A stretch of 64,000 bases of DNA from Halorussus caseinilyticus (GTDB lineage Archaea; Halobacteriota; Halobacteria; Halobacteriales; Haladaptataceae), in assembly GCF_029338395.1 (NCBI RefSeq), contig NZ_CP119809.1, positions 806,001 through 870,000 of the forward strand. Direction: 5' to 3'. How positions within the stretch are numbered: the stretch's first letter is position 1; each line of letters starts with the position of its first letter. A program made the translations under genes and the position numbers. The notes below the pieces were generated by a model. The model made no database searches and was not told the DNA's origin. It was given only the letters and a program-made list of their open reading frames with translations. Of the stretch, positions 43,248-51,966 are shown piece by piece.

Positions 43248-44486
43248 ATGGTTCGTAACTACGAGTCGCTCCACGACCCGAACGCCGAGTACACCATGCG
43301 GGACCTCTCGGCGGAGACGATGGGTTGTAGCGGGGAGCGCGGCGGCACCCGCGACGTAGAGATTACCGACGTGCAGACGACGATGATTGACGGCAACTTC
43401 CCGTGGACGTTGGTCCGGGTCTACACCGACGCGGGCGTCGTCGGGACCGGCGAGGCCTACTGGGGCGCGGGCGTGCCCGAACTCATCGAGCGGATGAAGC
43501 CGTTCGTCGTGGGCGAGAACCCGCTCGACATCGACCGCCTCTACGAACACCTGATTCAGAAGATGTCGGGAGAGGGGTCCATCGAGGGCGTCACCGTGAC
43601 CGCCATCTCGGGCATCGAAGTGGCGCTTCACGACCTCGCGGGCAAGATTCTGGACGTGCCCGCCTACCAGCTTCTGGGCGGGAAGTACCGCGACGAGGTT
43701 CGGGTCTACTGCGACTGTCACGCTGGCGAGGAGGCCGACCCCGAGTCGAACGCGGACGAGGCCGAGCGCGTGGTCGAGGAACTGGGCTACGACGCCCTGA
43801 AGTTCGACTTAGACGTGCCCTCGGGCCACGAGAAGGACCGCGCGAACCGTCACCTCCGCAATCCCGAGATTCAGCACAAGGTGGACATCGTGGAGGCCGT
43901 CACCGAACGCGTGGGCGACCGGGCGGACGTTGCCTTCGACTGCCACTGGACGTTCTCGGCCGGGAGCGCCAAGCGACTCGCCAGCGCGCTCGAAGCGTAC
44001 GACGTGTGGTGGCTCGAAGACCCCGTGCCGCCGGAGAACCACGACGTGCAGAAGAACGTCACCCACTCCACGACGACGCCCATCGCGGCGGGCGAGAACG
44101 TCTACCGCAAGCACGGCCAGCGCCGCCTCGTGGAAGAGCAGGCCGTGGACATCATCGCGCCCGACATGCCCAAGACCGGCGGGATGCGCGAGACCCGGAA
44201 GATAGCGGACATGGCCGACACCTACTACCTGCCGGTCGCCATGCACAACGTCTCCTCGCCGGTGGCGACGATGGCCTCCGCGCACGTCGGCGCGGCCATC
44301 CCGAACTCGCTGGCGGTCGAGTACCACAGCTATCAACTCGGCTGGTGGGAGGACCTCGTGGAAGAGGACGTGATTCAGGACGGCTACATCACGATTCCCG
44401 AGAAACCGGGTCTCGGCGTGACGCTGGACATGGACGTAGTGGAGGAGAAGATGGTCGAAGGCGAGGAGTTGTTTGACGAGGCGTAG
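43248..44486 (+). CDS. gad: D-gluconate dehydratase (enolase superfamily)
   Basis: The 412-residue enolase-superfamily dehydratase converts gluconate to 2-keto-3-deoxygluconate, step two of the semi-phosphorylative Entner-Doudoroff pathway. Metal ligands are expected in AFDCHWTFS, WLEDPVPPEN and AAGENVYRK; the base/acid residues are in ALKFDLD and VAMHNVSSP. The N-terminal DPNAEYTMRDLSAETMG is shared with haloarchaeal gluconate dehydratases as I recall them, supporting the ATG at 43248. Related enzymes act on xylonate, but the presence of gdh and gfcR nearby favours gluconate. The promoter carries the perfect-inverted version of the shared motif. Confidence 0.88.
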   Translation: MVRNYESLHDPNAEYTMRDLSAETMGCSGERGGTRDVEITDVQTTMIDGNFPWTLVRVYTDAGVVGTGEAYWGAGVPELIERMKPFVVGENPLDIDRLYEHLIQKMSGEGSIEGVTVTAISGIEVALHDLAGKILDVPAYQLLGGKYRDEVRVYCDCHAGEEADPESNADEAERVVEELGYDALKFDLDVPSGHEKDRANRHLRNPEIQHKVDIVEAVTERVGDRADVAFDCHWTFSAGSAKRLASALEAYDVWWLEDPVPPENHDVQKNVTHSTTTPIAAGENVYRKHGQRRLVEEQAVDIIAPDMPKTGGMRETRKIADMADTYYLPVAMHNVSSPVATMASAHVGAAIPNSLAVEYHSYQLGWWEDLVEEDVIQDGYITIPEKPGLGVTLDMDVVEEKMVEGEELFDEA

Positions 44487-45059
44487 CGCGGACTTCTTCC
44501 ACCTCGACCGACACACGTTCTTTCCGCGGCGCTCCCGGCCCGAGTGATGGTAATCGTCGCCTTCCTCTCCCCGCGCTCCGCGACGACTGGTCTCGGACCA
44601 GAGCAATCTCTACCTTCCTCTACCAATTCCAAACCTTTCTTTACAGCGTTAAAATACGTCTTTTGTCCGTCAGTACGTGGTCGCGTCCCGACCGGACCAC
44701 CGGGCGGGGGCTTTCCGGGACTCCTTCGTCACGACTTCTGCGGTTGCTGTGGCGGTGCGGAGCGTTCGGGACGAGCGAGTTCTGTCGTCCCGGTTGACGA
44801 GTATCGTCGGGCCGAGAGTGGCCGCTTCTACCGTCGAACCAATCACAACCGCAACCGCGACCGCCGCGACTACGACCGCGACCGCCTCTATCGTTGAACC
44901 AATCAGACCACACGGCACCGCAACCGCGACCGCAACCACCGCACCGCGACCGCCTCTATCGTTGAACCAATCAGACCACACGGCACCGCAACCGCGACCG
45001 TAGCTTTACGGCCGAGCGCGTCGCAACTCCTTCGACTCGCTCGCCGACCGCGATTCACC
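44487..45059. other. Intergenic region with element fragment and CCGCAACCG repeats
   Basis: 44676-44715 (GTGGTCGCGTCCCGACC ... GGGCGGGGGCTTTC) is a degenerate end of the structured element. From 44820 on comes low-complexity CCGCAACCGCGACC DNA with a perfect 58-base duplication. The layout (GGCGGGGGCTTTC, then ACT-CTTCGTC, then a strand-switching simple repeat) copies that at 10683-11010. No coding frame is supported. Confidence 0.6.
44875..45000. repeat. Perfect 58-base direct repeat with 68-base period
   Basis: The block starting ACCGCGACCGCCTCTATCG and ending CGCAACCGCGACCG occurs at 44875-44932 and 44943-45000; a third, weaker copy begins near 44822. Each contains GAACCAATCAGACCACACGG. 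The array ends 60 bases before the MFS start. Confidence 0.85.
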
Positions 45060-46241
45060 ATGACCACCGCCCGCGAACCCACCGCCGTCCCGTGGCGCTC
45101 GCCCACCGTCAGGGTCGTGTTCGCGGCCACCGCGCTCGCGCCGCTGGGCGTGCCGCTGGTGAGTCCCGCGCTCCCGGTCGTCAGGGACGCCTTCGGCCTG
45201 ACCGACGCGGCGGCCAGCCTGCTGGTCTCGGTCTACTTCCTGACGGGCATCGTCCTCTCGCCGTTCATCGGCCTGCTGGCCGACCGGGTGGGCCGCAAGC
45301 GCGTCCTCGTCCCCTCGCTGGTCGTCTTCAGCGTCGTCGGCGGCGCGATTGCGCTCGCGCCCGACTACCGGGTCGTCCTCGCGGCCCGACTCGTGCAGGG
45401 GACCGCCGCCGCGGGCATCTTCGTGACGACGGTGACGCTCATCGGCGACGCCTTCGAGGGCGTCCAGCGAAACGCCGTCCTCGGGGTCAACACGGCGGTC
45501 CTCGCCACGGGCGCGGCGATTTATCCACTGCTCGGGGGCGTTCTCGCCACCGTCTCGTGGAACGCGCCGTTCCTCGCGTACCTCGGCGGTCTGCCCGTCG
45601 CGGCGTTCGGGTGGGTCGTCCTCGAAGAGACCGCGAGCGAGACCGGCGCGGCGGGTCGGGGGACCGCCTACCTCCGCGCGGCGGTCCGGACGCTCGCGCG
45701 CCGGACCGCGGTCGTCCCCTACGCCACTGCCTTCCTGACCGAGGTCCTACTGTTCGGAGTCGTCATCACCGCGCTCCCGTTCCTGCTGACCGAGAGCTAC
45801 GGCGTCTCGCCGGTGTTCGTCGGCGGCGTCCTCACCGCCGCGGAAGTCGTCTCGGCGGTGGTCGCGGCCGCGAACGGGTGGCTGGCGGGTCGGCTCTCCG
45901 ACGAGCGAATCATCGCGGTCGGCTACGTCTGCTACGCGGTCGGTCCGCTGGTGAGTTGGGCCGGGGTCTCGCTCCCGGCCGTCGTCGCGGGCGCGGTCGT
46001 TCTCGGCGCTGGCGTCGGCCTGACGATGCCCTCGGTGGACGCGCTCCTGAGCGACTTCGTGACGACGGAGTACCGCGCGGGTGCCCTGAGCATCCGCAAC
46101 AGCGTCACCTTCCTCGGCCGCGCGGTCGGCCCGATTCTGTTCGCCGGAGTTGCGGCGACGACCGGCTATCGGCCCCTCCTGCTCGCGGCCGGAGTCGTCG
46201 GCGTCTTCGGGGCGCTCTCGGTGCTGGCGCTGACTCGCTAA
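45060..46241 (+). CDS. MFS transporter (multidrug-type)
   Basis: A 393-residue 12-helix transporter with the loop-2/3 motif GLLADRVGRKRVLVPSL and the motif-C-like GAAIYPLLGGVLATVSWNAPF in helix 5, which marks drug/H+ antiporters of the DHA family. A second GRLSDERIIAVGY lies between helices 8 and 9. The substrate is unknown. Its stop overlaps the convergent membrane-protein gene by four bases. Confidence 0.92.
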   Translation: MTTAREPTAVPWRSPTVRVVFAATALAPLGVPLVSPALPVVRDAFGLTDAAASLLVSVYFLTGIVLSPFIGLLADRVGRKRVLVPSLVVFSVVGGAIALAPDYRVVLAARLVQGTAAAGIFVTTVTLIGDAFEGVQRNAVLGVNTAVLATGAAIYPLLGGVLATVSWNAPFLAYLGGLPVAAFGWVVLEETASETGAAGRGTAYLRAAVRTLARRTAVVPYATAFLTEVLLFGVVITALPFLLTESYGVSPVFVGGVLTAAEVVSAVVAAANGWLAGRLSDERIIAVGYVCYAVGPLVSWAGVSLPAVVAGAVVLGAGVGLTMPSVDALLSDFVTTEYRAGALSIRNSVTFLGRAVGPILFAGVAATTGYRPLLLAAGVVGVFGALSVLALTR

Positions 46242-46843
46242 ACTGCGGCGGGGTCCACCGACCGGGCGACCCAGAGCAGACTCCCGACCAACAGGACGAC
46301 TGCGACCGGAATCAGCCACTGGAACGCGGTCAACAGTGCGCCGGAGGCCTGAATCCCGAGGACGACGAGAACGACGGGACCACAGCAGGCCGCGCCCGAG
46401 AGCAGGGCCGGAATCCCCGCGAGCAGACCCGTCGAGGCCTCCGACGCGCCGACTCCGCAGGCTTTCGGCCGTCTCCACGCCAGATACGTCACCGCGAGGT
46501 TGACCCCGACCAGCGCGGCGATGGCGAGACCGAGCAGGGTGTTCAGCGAGAACAGGTAGGTACCCACGCCGAACTCCACGAGCGCGACCGGTTCGAACGA
46601 CAGGTGGCCGAGCGACCGCTGAAAGAGTCGTGAGAGCGGGTCGGCGACCACCAGCACGCCCACCTCGCCGTCGCCGCCGAACGCGAGGTGGCCGACCCCG
46701 TAGAGGTACGCCAGCAGGTAGCCCACCGTCGTCGCCGCGAACGCCGCGAACCCGTCGCGCCGACCGAGCGCCGCCCGGACCGCGAACCCCGTGCGTGAGA
46801 CGGTCCGGCGGACAGGTCCGCCGGACCGCGTTTCTGTCGCCAC
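46238..46843 (-). CDS. Membrane protein of unknown function with paired cysteines
   Basis: A 201-residue protein with about five hydrophobic segments. Between two of them is KACGVGASEASTGLLAGIPALLSGAACCGPVV, giving a C...CC set in the membrane that could bind a metal or sulphur compound. The helix after it is LVVLGIQASGALLTAF. The family is not recognised with certainty. It is separated by only seven bases from the DUF3179 lipoprotein gene upstream, so the two form an operon. Confidence 0.75.
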   Translation of the reverse strand: MATETRSGGPVRRTVSRTGFAVRAALGRRDGFAAFAATTVGYLLAYLYGVGHLAFGGDGEVGVLVVADPLSRLFQRSLGHLSFEPVALVEFGVGTYLFSLNTLLGLAIAALVGVNLAVTYLAWRRPKACGVGASEASTGLLAGIPALLSGAACCGPVVLVVLGIQASGALLTAFQWLIPVAVVLLVGSLLWVARSVDPAAV

Positions 46844-46850
46844 TACCGAC

Positions 46851-47993
46851 TCACCCCGACTCCCCCTCTCCCGTCACGAGTCCCGTACTCGGGTAGAACC
46901 CCGCCCACGCGAACCACATCGCGTCGAAGGCGTACACGCCCAAGAGCGGCAGGTCCGCGGGGTCGTGGCGCGTCCCGTCGCCCGCGACGGCCCGCCCGTC
47001 CTCGTAGTCGAACGACGCGCCGTCGGGGTTCCGGTAGACGTAGGCCGCGTCGAGTTCGGCGTCGTAGACGGCCAGATGCGGCGTGTCCCCGACCGACCCC
47101 GACAGGAGACCCGCCTCCCGAAGGGCCGACTTGTCGAAGGCGATTCGGCCCGCGCCGGTCCGGGCACCCGCGACGACGCGCTTGTTCGGCAGTCGGCCGT
47201 CGCTCCGGAGCGGCGGGAACAGCGTCGAGTCCCGGACGTAGTAGCCGCTGGGGTTCGGGACGTAGGAGCCGTAGGGGTCTTGGCCGTAGTTGCGGACGTA
47301 GCCCGTCTCCTCCGAGAGAACGCGGGTCTCGGGATGGGCCTGCTTCCACCGTTTCCACGTCGTCCACACCAGTCGGAACTCCCGGAGCGACTCGCCCTCG
47401 AACGCCCCGGAAATCGCGGTCCCGAGAACTTGGGGCCACCGACTGTCGGTCTCGCGGTCGTACATCACGAGGTTGTTGTTCAGCAACTTGCCCGACACGC
47501 CGAAGGTGGTCTCGCCGCGCCGGAACCCCATCGCGGTGCCGGTCAGCGGACAGTAGGTCACGGCGACGGGTTCGCCGCCCACCGCGTCGTTGGTAATCTC
47601 GTGGTGGACCAGAATCTTCTGCGGGTAGGCCTTTGCCTCGCCGTTCCGGACGAGTCCGAACACCACGTCTGCGTCCCGCAAGTCCTCGTCGGCGTTCTCG
47701 GCACTCCGGAACTTCGGGTCGTCGATGGAGGGGATGCCGTCCTTCGGCGGGCCGCCCGACAGGACTTCCTCCCGGAGGGTCGAGAACTCGTACTCGACCG
47801 GCAGTGGCGACGACCGAATCGGCACGCCCTGCTTCCGCGGGCCGCGGGCGGTCGATTGGGCGTCGTCGCCCGTTCCTCGCCCCTCGTGCCCGTCGGCCCC
47901 CTGTGAGGTCACGCCGCCGATGCATCCCGCGAGTCCCGCGAGCGCCACCCCCGCCGCCGTCGCTACGAATCCTCGCCTCGAAGTCAGTTCCAT
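46851..47993 (-). CDS. DUF3179-family lipoprotein
   Basis: A 380-residue exported protein: TSRRGFVATAAG twin-arginine signal with lipobox LAGC (Cys24), Gly/Asp linker, then a DUF3179 domain whose hallmarks are VFGLVRNGEAKAYPQKILVHHEITND, VAVTYCPLTGTAMGFRR, FGVSGKLLNNNLVMYDRETDSRWPQV and the KRWKQAHPETRVLSEETGY tail. The conserved Cys in TYCPLTG and the His in VHHEI look like metal ligands. The family's function is unknown, although it resembles proteins near thiol and copper handling genes. It is co-transcribed with the cysteine-containing membrane protein. Confidence 0.88.
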   Translation of the reverse strand: MELTSRRGFVATAAGVALAGLAGCIGGVTSQGADGHEGRGTGDDAQSTARGPRKQGVPIRSSPLPVEYEFSTLREEVLSGGPPKDGIPSIDDPKFRSAENADEDLRDADVVFGLVRNGEAKAYPQKILVHHEITNDAVGGEPVAVTYCPLTGTAMGFRRGETTFGVSGKLLNNNLVMYDRETDSRWPQVLGTAISGAFEGESLREFRLVWTTWKRWKQAHPETRVLSEETGYVRNYGQDPYGSYVPNPSGYYVRDSTLFPPLRSDGRLPNKRVVAGARTGAGRIAFDKSALREAGLLSGSVGDTPHLAVYDAELDAAYVYRNPDGASFDYEDGRAVAGDGTRHDPADLPLLGVYAFDAMWFAWAGFYPSTGLVTGEGESG

Positions 47994-48103
47994 GTCGGCC
48001 GGTAGTTCTTGGGAAAAGTTAACACTTCTACGGCTGTGTCCGGAGACTGCACACCCGATTTCCGACGATTTCGAGACCCTTCTGCGAAGCCCTCAGTCGG
48101 TCG

Positions 48104-48472
48104 TCACTCTCGTCCGCCCGAGACGATGGCAGGTTCGAGTTCCGCGACTGCGGCGACGACTTCCTCTCTATCGGCCGCCGGAGCGTCGAACTCCGCGAGG
48201 GCCGCGTCTAAGTGGTCGGCGACGATTCCGAAGTCCCGGCGGTCGATGTCGAGGTGGGCGTGGGCCGACGAGAGGTCCGCGCCGTCGTACCCGTCCGACC
48301 CGCCGGTCGCGGCGGCGAGAAACTGCGTCTGGTGGGACCGGAGCGCGGACACGTCGGCGTCCTCAAAAAAGTGACTAACCCGGTCGTCGCCGAGAACGCG
48401 GTCGTAGAAATCCCCGACGACGGCCGAAATCTCGTCTCGACCGCCGAGACGCTCGTAAAGACTCTCGGACAC
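48104..48472 (-). CDS. glbN: Truncated haemoglobin (group I)
   Basis: A 122-residue 2-on-2 globin: SLYERLGGRDEISAVVGDFYDRVLGDDRVSHFF opening, proximal His71 (AHAHLDI, with Ile five residues on) and the terminal helix VAAVAELEPAIV. These bind O2 or NO and often detoxify NO. It is convergent-free and divergent from the chemotaxis cluster, 180 bases from cheY, next to which an H-NOX sensor is also found. Confidence 0.92.
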   Translation of the reverse strand: MSESLYERLGGRDEISAVVGDFYDRVLGDDRVSHFFEDADVSALRSHQTQFLAAATGGSDGYDGADLSSAHAHLDIDRRDFGIVADHLDAALAEFDAPAADREEVVAAVAELEPAIVSGGRE

Positions 48473-48605
48473 GTGTATCTAGCCGCAAATAACCAGCATA
48501 ATTAAATCTATTGGCCGATAGCTGGTAATACGCTGGGGTAGATTGTCGGAAGTCAGTTGAAACCGACGAAGTATCGGATTTTTTGGTGTTATTTCGGGGA
48601 ATAGT

Positions 48606-48614
48606 ATTTTATAC
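48606..48614 (+). promoter_or_regulatory. TATA box of the cheY-cheA-cheC operon
   Basis: ATTTTATACTT lies about 40 bases before the cheY ATG, leaving a leader of roughly 15-18 bases. Confidence 0.6.
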
Positions 48615-48651
48615 TTCGCACGGAAGCGGACTAAATGATGAGTAACACGCC

Positions 48652-49023
48652 ATGAAGACCGGGATTCTCATCGTGGACGACTCGGAGTTCATGCGACAGC
48701 GAGTGAAGAGCGCCTTGGCCGACGACGAGTACCGAATCGTCGCCGAAGCGCCCAACGGCGCGTGGGCTATCCAGAAGTACAAGGAGAACGCAGACGACAT
48801 CGACCTCATCCTGATGGACATCGTGATGCGGAAGGCGAACGGACTGAAGGCCACCGCCGCCATCAAGAAACTGGACGACGACGTACGGGTCATCATGTGT
48901 ACCAGCGTCGGTCAGCGACAGAAGATTCAGTTGGCGGCCCGCGCCGGGGCCGACGCCTACATCACCAAACCGTTCGAGGACGACGAACTCACCGACGCCA
49001 TCGACGGGGTGGTCACGGGATGA
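48652..49023 (+). CDS. cheY: Chemotaxis response regulator CheY
   Basis: A 123-residue single receiver domain. Acidic pocket Asp9/Asp10, phosphorylated Asp56 (LILMDIVM), Thr84 in the MCTS motif and Lys106 in TKPFED complete the active site. Phospho-CheY binds the archaellum switch adaptors in archaea. It is first in the operon; cheA follows after 57 bases with its own GGAGGTG ribosome-binding site. Confidence 0.96.
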   Translation: MKTGILIVDDSEFMRQRVKSALADDEYRIVAEAPNGAWAIQKYKENADDIDLILMDIVMRKANGLKATAAIKKLDDDVRVIMCTSVGQRQKIQLAARAGADAYITKPFEDDELTDAIDGVVTG

Positions 49024-49080
49024 CCGCGGACGCCGACGCCCGCCAGCGCCTTCGACGCGGACCCTCGCGGAGGTGCAGGG

Positions 49081-51966
49081 ATGGTCCCGACTGACGACGC
49101 CTTCTATCGGGAGACCAAATCACAGATTCGGGCGCTGAACGACGGTCTGCTCGCCGTCGAGGACGACGCCGAGAACGTGGCAGTCGCCGAACTGTTCCGC
49201 GTGGCCCACTCGCTCAAGGGGTCGTGTCGGACTCACGGACTGGACGAGGCGGGTGCGCTCGCTCACGCCGTCGAGGACGCCCTCGACGCGCTTCGCGGCG
49301 GCGAAGTGCGACCGACCCCGACCCTGATAGACGAGACGTTGGATGCCGTGGACCTCCTCGAAGCGACGGTCCGGGCCGACGCAACCGGCGGCGAGGTGGA
49401 GACCGACCCCGAAGCGATTCGGGCGTCGCTCCGGGCCACCCTCGACGCGGAACGCGACCGAGTGCAGACCGATTCGGACGCCCTCCCCGATTCCGCGGCG
49501 GCCGACTTCGGCGAGTCCGGCGGCGACTGGGACCCTGCGGACGACGGCCTGAGCGACGACGTGGTTGCGGCCCTCGAAGACACCGCCGAGTTCGACGACA
49601 TCGACTCGCTCCTCGACGGGATGGACGCGCCCGAGGACGACGCGGAACTCGACGGGTGGGGGATGTTGGGCGACGGGGACGACTCGCCCGGCGCTTCGGC
49701 GGACGACTCCCCGGCAGGCGACCCCGCGGACGACTCCGGGTCCGCCGAGACTCCCGACCGACCGTCGGCCTTTTTCGAGGAGACGAAAGCCGAAATCGAC
49801 GAGTCGGGCGACATCCACGACTTGCAGGAGGACATCGACGCGGTGGAGTTCGGCGAGTTCGACGACGAGGACAACTACACCATCGAGGAGTTGATGGACC
49901 TCGAACCCGGCGAGAGTCCGGACGAGACACCGGAGGACGGACCCCCGTCGTCCGCGACGGACACCGAGTCGCCCTCGGACGGCGACCCACTGGACCTGTC
50001 GGCAGACCTGCTCGGGTCGGCCGACGCCGACGATGGAGTGGCCGACGCGGGCGACGAGGTGTCCGAGGAAGCGACCGAGACCGGCACGTTCGTCTTCGGC
50101 GAGACGGAAGACGAGGGAACCGAGTCGGAGCAGACGCCGGGTACCGAGTCGGAGCAGACGCCGGGTACCGAGTCGGAACCGGGTTCGCTCGCGGACGCGA
50201 GCGAACCCGCGGACGTGGAGGTGCCCGACCACGCGGACATGGCCGCGGACTCGGACGCGGGCGCGTCCGAGTCCGCGAGCGTGGGCGACGCGGGGAGCGA
50301 GACCGATTCGGTGCCGGACCGGGATTCGGTCCCCGAGACCGATTCGGTGCCCGACGACGTTCCGGAACTCGACGCGCTCTCGGAGGAGGGAAACGACTCG
50401 GTTTCGGACGCCGAGGACGAACCGGACTCGGTGCCGGATGACGGTGGGGTTCCCGACCCCGACTCGATGCCCGAGACCGACCTCGGGATGGACCTGTCCG
50501 GGGAGTTCGACGCGGGTCTCGGTCCCGGTGGCGAGAGCGAGGCGGGCATCGCGGGCGACACCGGACTCGCCGCCGACACCGGCATGGACGTGTCCGTGGA
50601 CGAGGAGATGGCCGAGTTCGAATCGCGGTTCGGCGACTTGCTCGGCACCGGGCCGGGAGGCGACGACGACGGCGAGGAGGGGGCCGTCTTCCGGTCGGCG
50701 GTGGCGACCATCGAGGAGAGCAGTCTCGACGCCGAGGGGTTCCCGACCGGCGGGGCCGACCGGTCGGCCGAGACCGGGGAGTTCGACCGCCTCCAGTCGA
50801 TGAGCGTGGACGTGGACACCGCCGACCGACTCCTGAACGTCGCCGAGGAGTTGTCGCTGACCCACCTCCGACTGGACGAGGCCGTCGGTCCCGAGACCGA
50901 CGAGGACATCCGCGAGGAAGTCTCGAACCTCCTGCGGGTCGTCACCGAGTACCGACGGACGGTCGTTGACGTGCGCCTGACGCCACTCGAAACCGCCATC
51001 GACGCGATTCCCCGGACCGTCCGGGACGTGGCGCGCTCGCAGGGCAAGGAGGTCGAACTCGTCGTGAACGACGCCGACGTGGAACTCGACCGCTCCATCG
51101 TGGACCGTCTGCGCGACCCGCTGGTCCACCTCGCGCGCAACGCCGTGGACCACGGCATCGAGTCGCCCGACGAGCGAGAGGCGCTCGGCAAGGCACCCGA
51201 GGGAACCGTCGCCGTCGCCGCCGAACGCGTCGGCGACGAGGTGGTCGTCGAACTCTCGGACGACGGCCGGGGCGTGGACCCCGAGGCGGTCCGCGAGCGA
51301 GCGGTCGAGCGCGCGGTAGTCGAACCCGGGGAGGCCGAGCAGTTGAGCGACTCCGAGACCTACGACCTGCTCTTCGAACCCGGATTCACGACCAGCGAGG
51401 AAGTGACCGACGTGAGCGGCCGCGGCGTCGGCATGGACGTGGTGAACCGGACGATAGCCGACCTCAACGGCACCGTGACCGTCGAGAGCGAACCGAACGT
51501 CGGGACCACGGTCCGACTCACGGTCCCGGTGTCTATCGCGCTGACCGAAGTGCTGTTCGTGGAGGCCGCCGGGCAGACCTTCGGCGTCCCGATGACCGCC
51601 GTCGAGCAGATTACCCCCGCGCCGCCAGTCGAGTCCGACGGCGACCGCGAGGTGGTTCGGCGGTCGAACCTCGACCTCGTGGGCGGCCTGCCCGAGGGCG
51701 TCGAGGCCGACGACGCCTACCCGTTCGTGCGACTGGCGTCGGCGCTGGACATCGCCGAATCCGGGCGCGAATCCGACGACGGCCAAATCGTCTGGATTCG
51801 GACCCAGACCGGGCGACTCGCTGTCCGGTGTGACCGCGTGGTCGCGTCCCAAGAGGTCGTGGTCCGGCCCTACGGCGACCTGCTCCGGGACGTGCCGGGC
51901 GTCAGCGGCGCGACGACGCTCGGCGACGGACGGGCCGTGAACGTGCTGGACGTGGCAACGCTATGA
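49081..51966 (+). CDS. cheA: Chemotaxis histidine kinase CheA with giant acidic linker
   Basis: A 961-residue kinase. The P1 Hpt domain (1-110) has phosphorylated His43 in VAHSLKGSC. An unusually long acidic Asp/Glu/Ser linker (about 130-560) includes two exact copies of a 24-base unit (TESEQTPG) and SVPDRDSVPETDSVPDDVP repeats, and replaces the usual CheY-binding P2 domain or hides it. P3 dimerisation (about 570-640), P4 ATPase with LARNAVDHGIE, DDGRGVD and GRGVGMDVV, and P5 CheW-like follow. The start is fixed by GGAGGTG eight bases upstream. It overlaps cheC by four bases. Confidence 0.95.
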   Translation: MVPTDDAFYRETKSQIRALNDGLLAVEDDAENVAVAELFRVAHSLKGSCRTHGLDEAGALAHAVEDALDALRGGEVRPTPTLIDETLDAVDLLEATVRADATGGEVETDPEAIRASLRATLDAERDRVQTDSDALPDSAAADFGESGGDWDPADDGLSDDVVAALEDTAEFDDIDSLLDGMDAPEDDAELDGWGMLGDGDDSPGASADDSPAGDPADDSGSAETPDRPSAFFEETKAEIDESGDIHDLQEDIDAVEFGEFDDEDNYTIEELMDLEPGESPDETPEDGPPSSATDTESPSDGDPLDLSADLLGSADADDGVADAGDEVSEEATETGTFVFGETEDEGTESEQTPGTESEQTPGTESEPGSLADASEPADVEVPDHADMAADSDAGASESASVGDAGSETDSVPDRDSVPETDSVPDDVPELDALSEEGNDSVSDAEDEPDSVPDDGGVPDPDSMPETDLGMDLSGEFDAGLGPGGESEAGIAGDTGLAADTGMDVSVDEEMAEFESRFGDLLGTGPGGDDDGEEGAVFRSAVATIEESSLDAEGFPTGGADRSAETGEFDRLQSMSVDVDTADRLLNVAEELSLTHLRLDEAVGPETDEDIREEVSNLLRVVTEYRRTVVDVRLTPLETAIDAIPRTVRDVARSQGKEVELVVNDADVELDRSIVDRLRDPLVHLARNAVDHGIESPDEREALGKAPEGTVAVAAERVGDEVVVELSDDGRGVDPEAVRERAVERAVVEPGEAEQLSDSETYDLLFEPGFTTSEEVTDVSGRGVGMDVVNRTIADLNGTVTVESEPNVGTTVRLTVPVSIALTEVLFVEAAGQTFGVPMTAVEQITPAPPVESDGDREVVRRSNLDLVGGLPEGVEADDAYPFVRLASALDIAESGRESDDGQIVWIRTQTGRLAVRCDRVVASQEVVVRPYGDLLRDVPGVSGATTLGDGRAVNVLDVATL

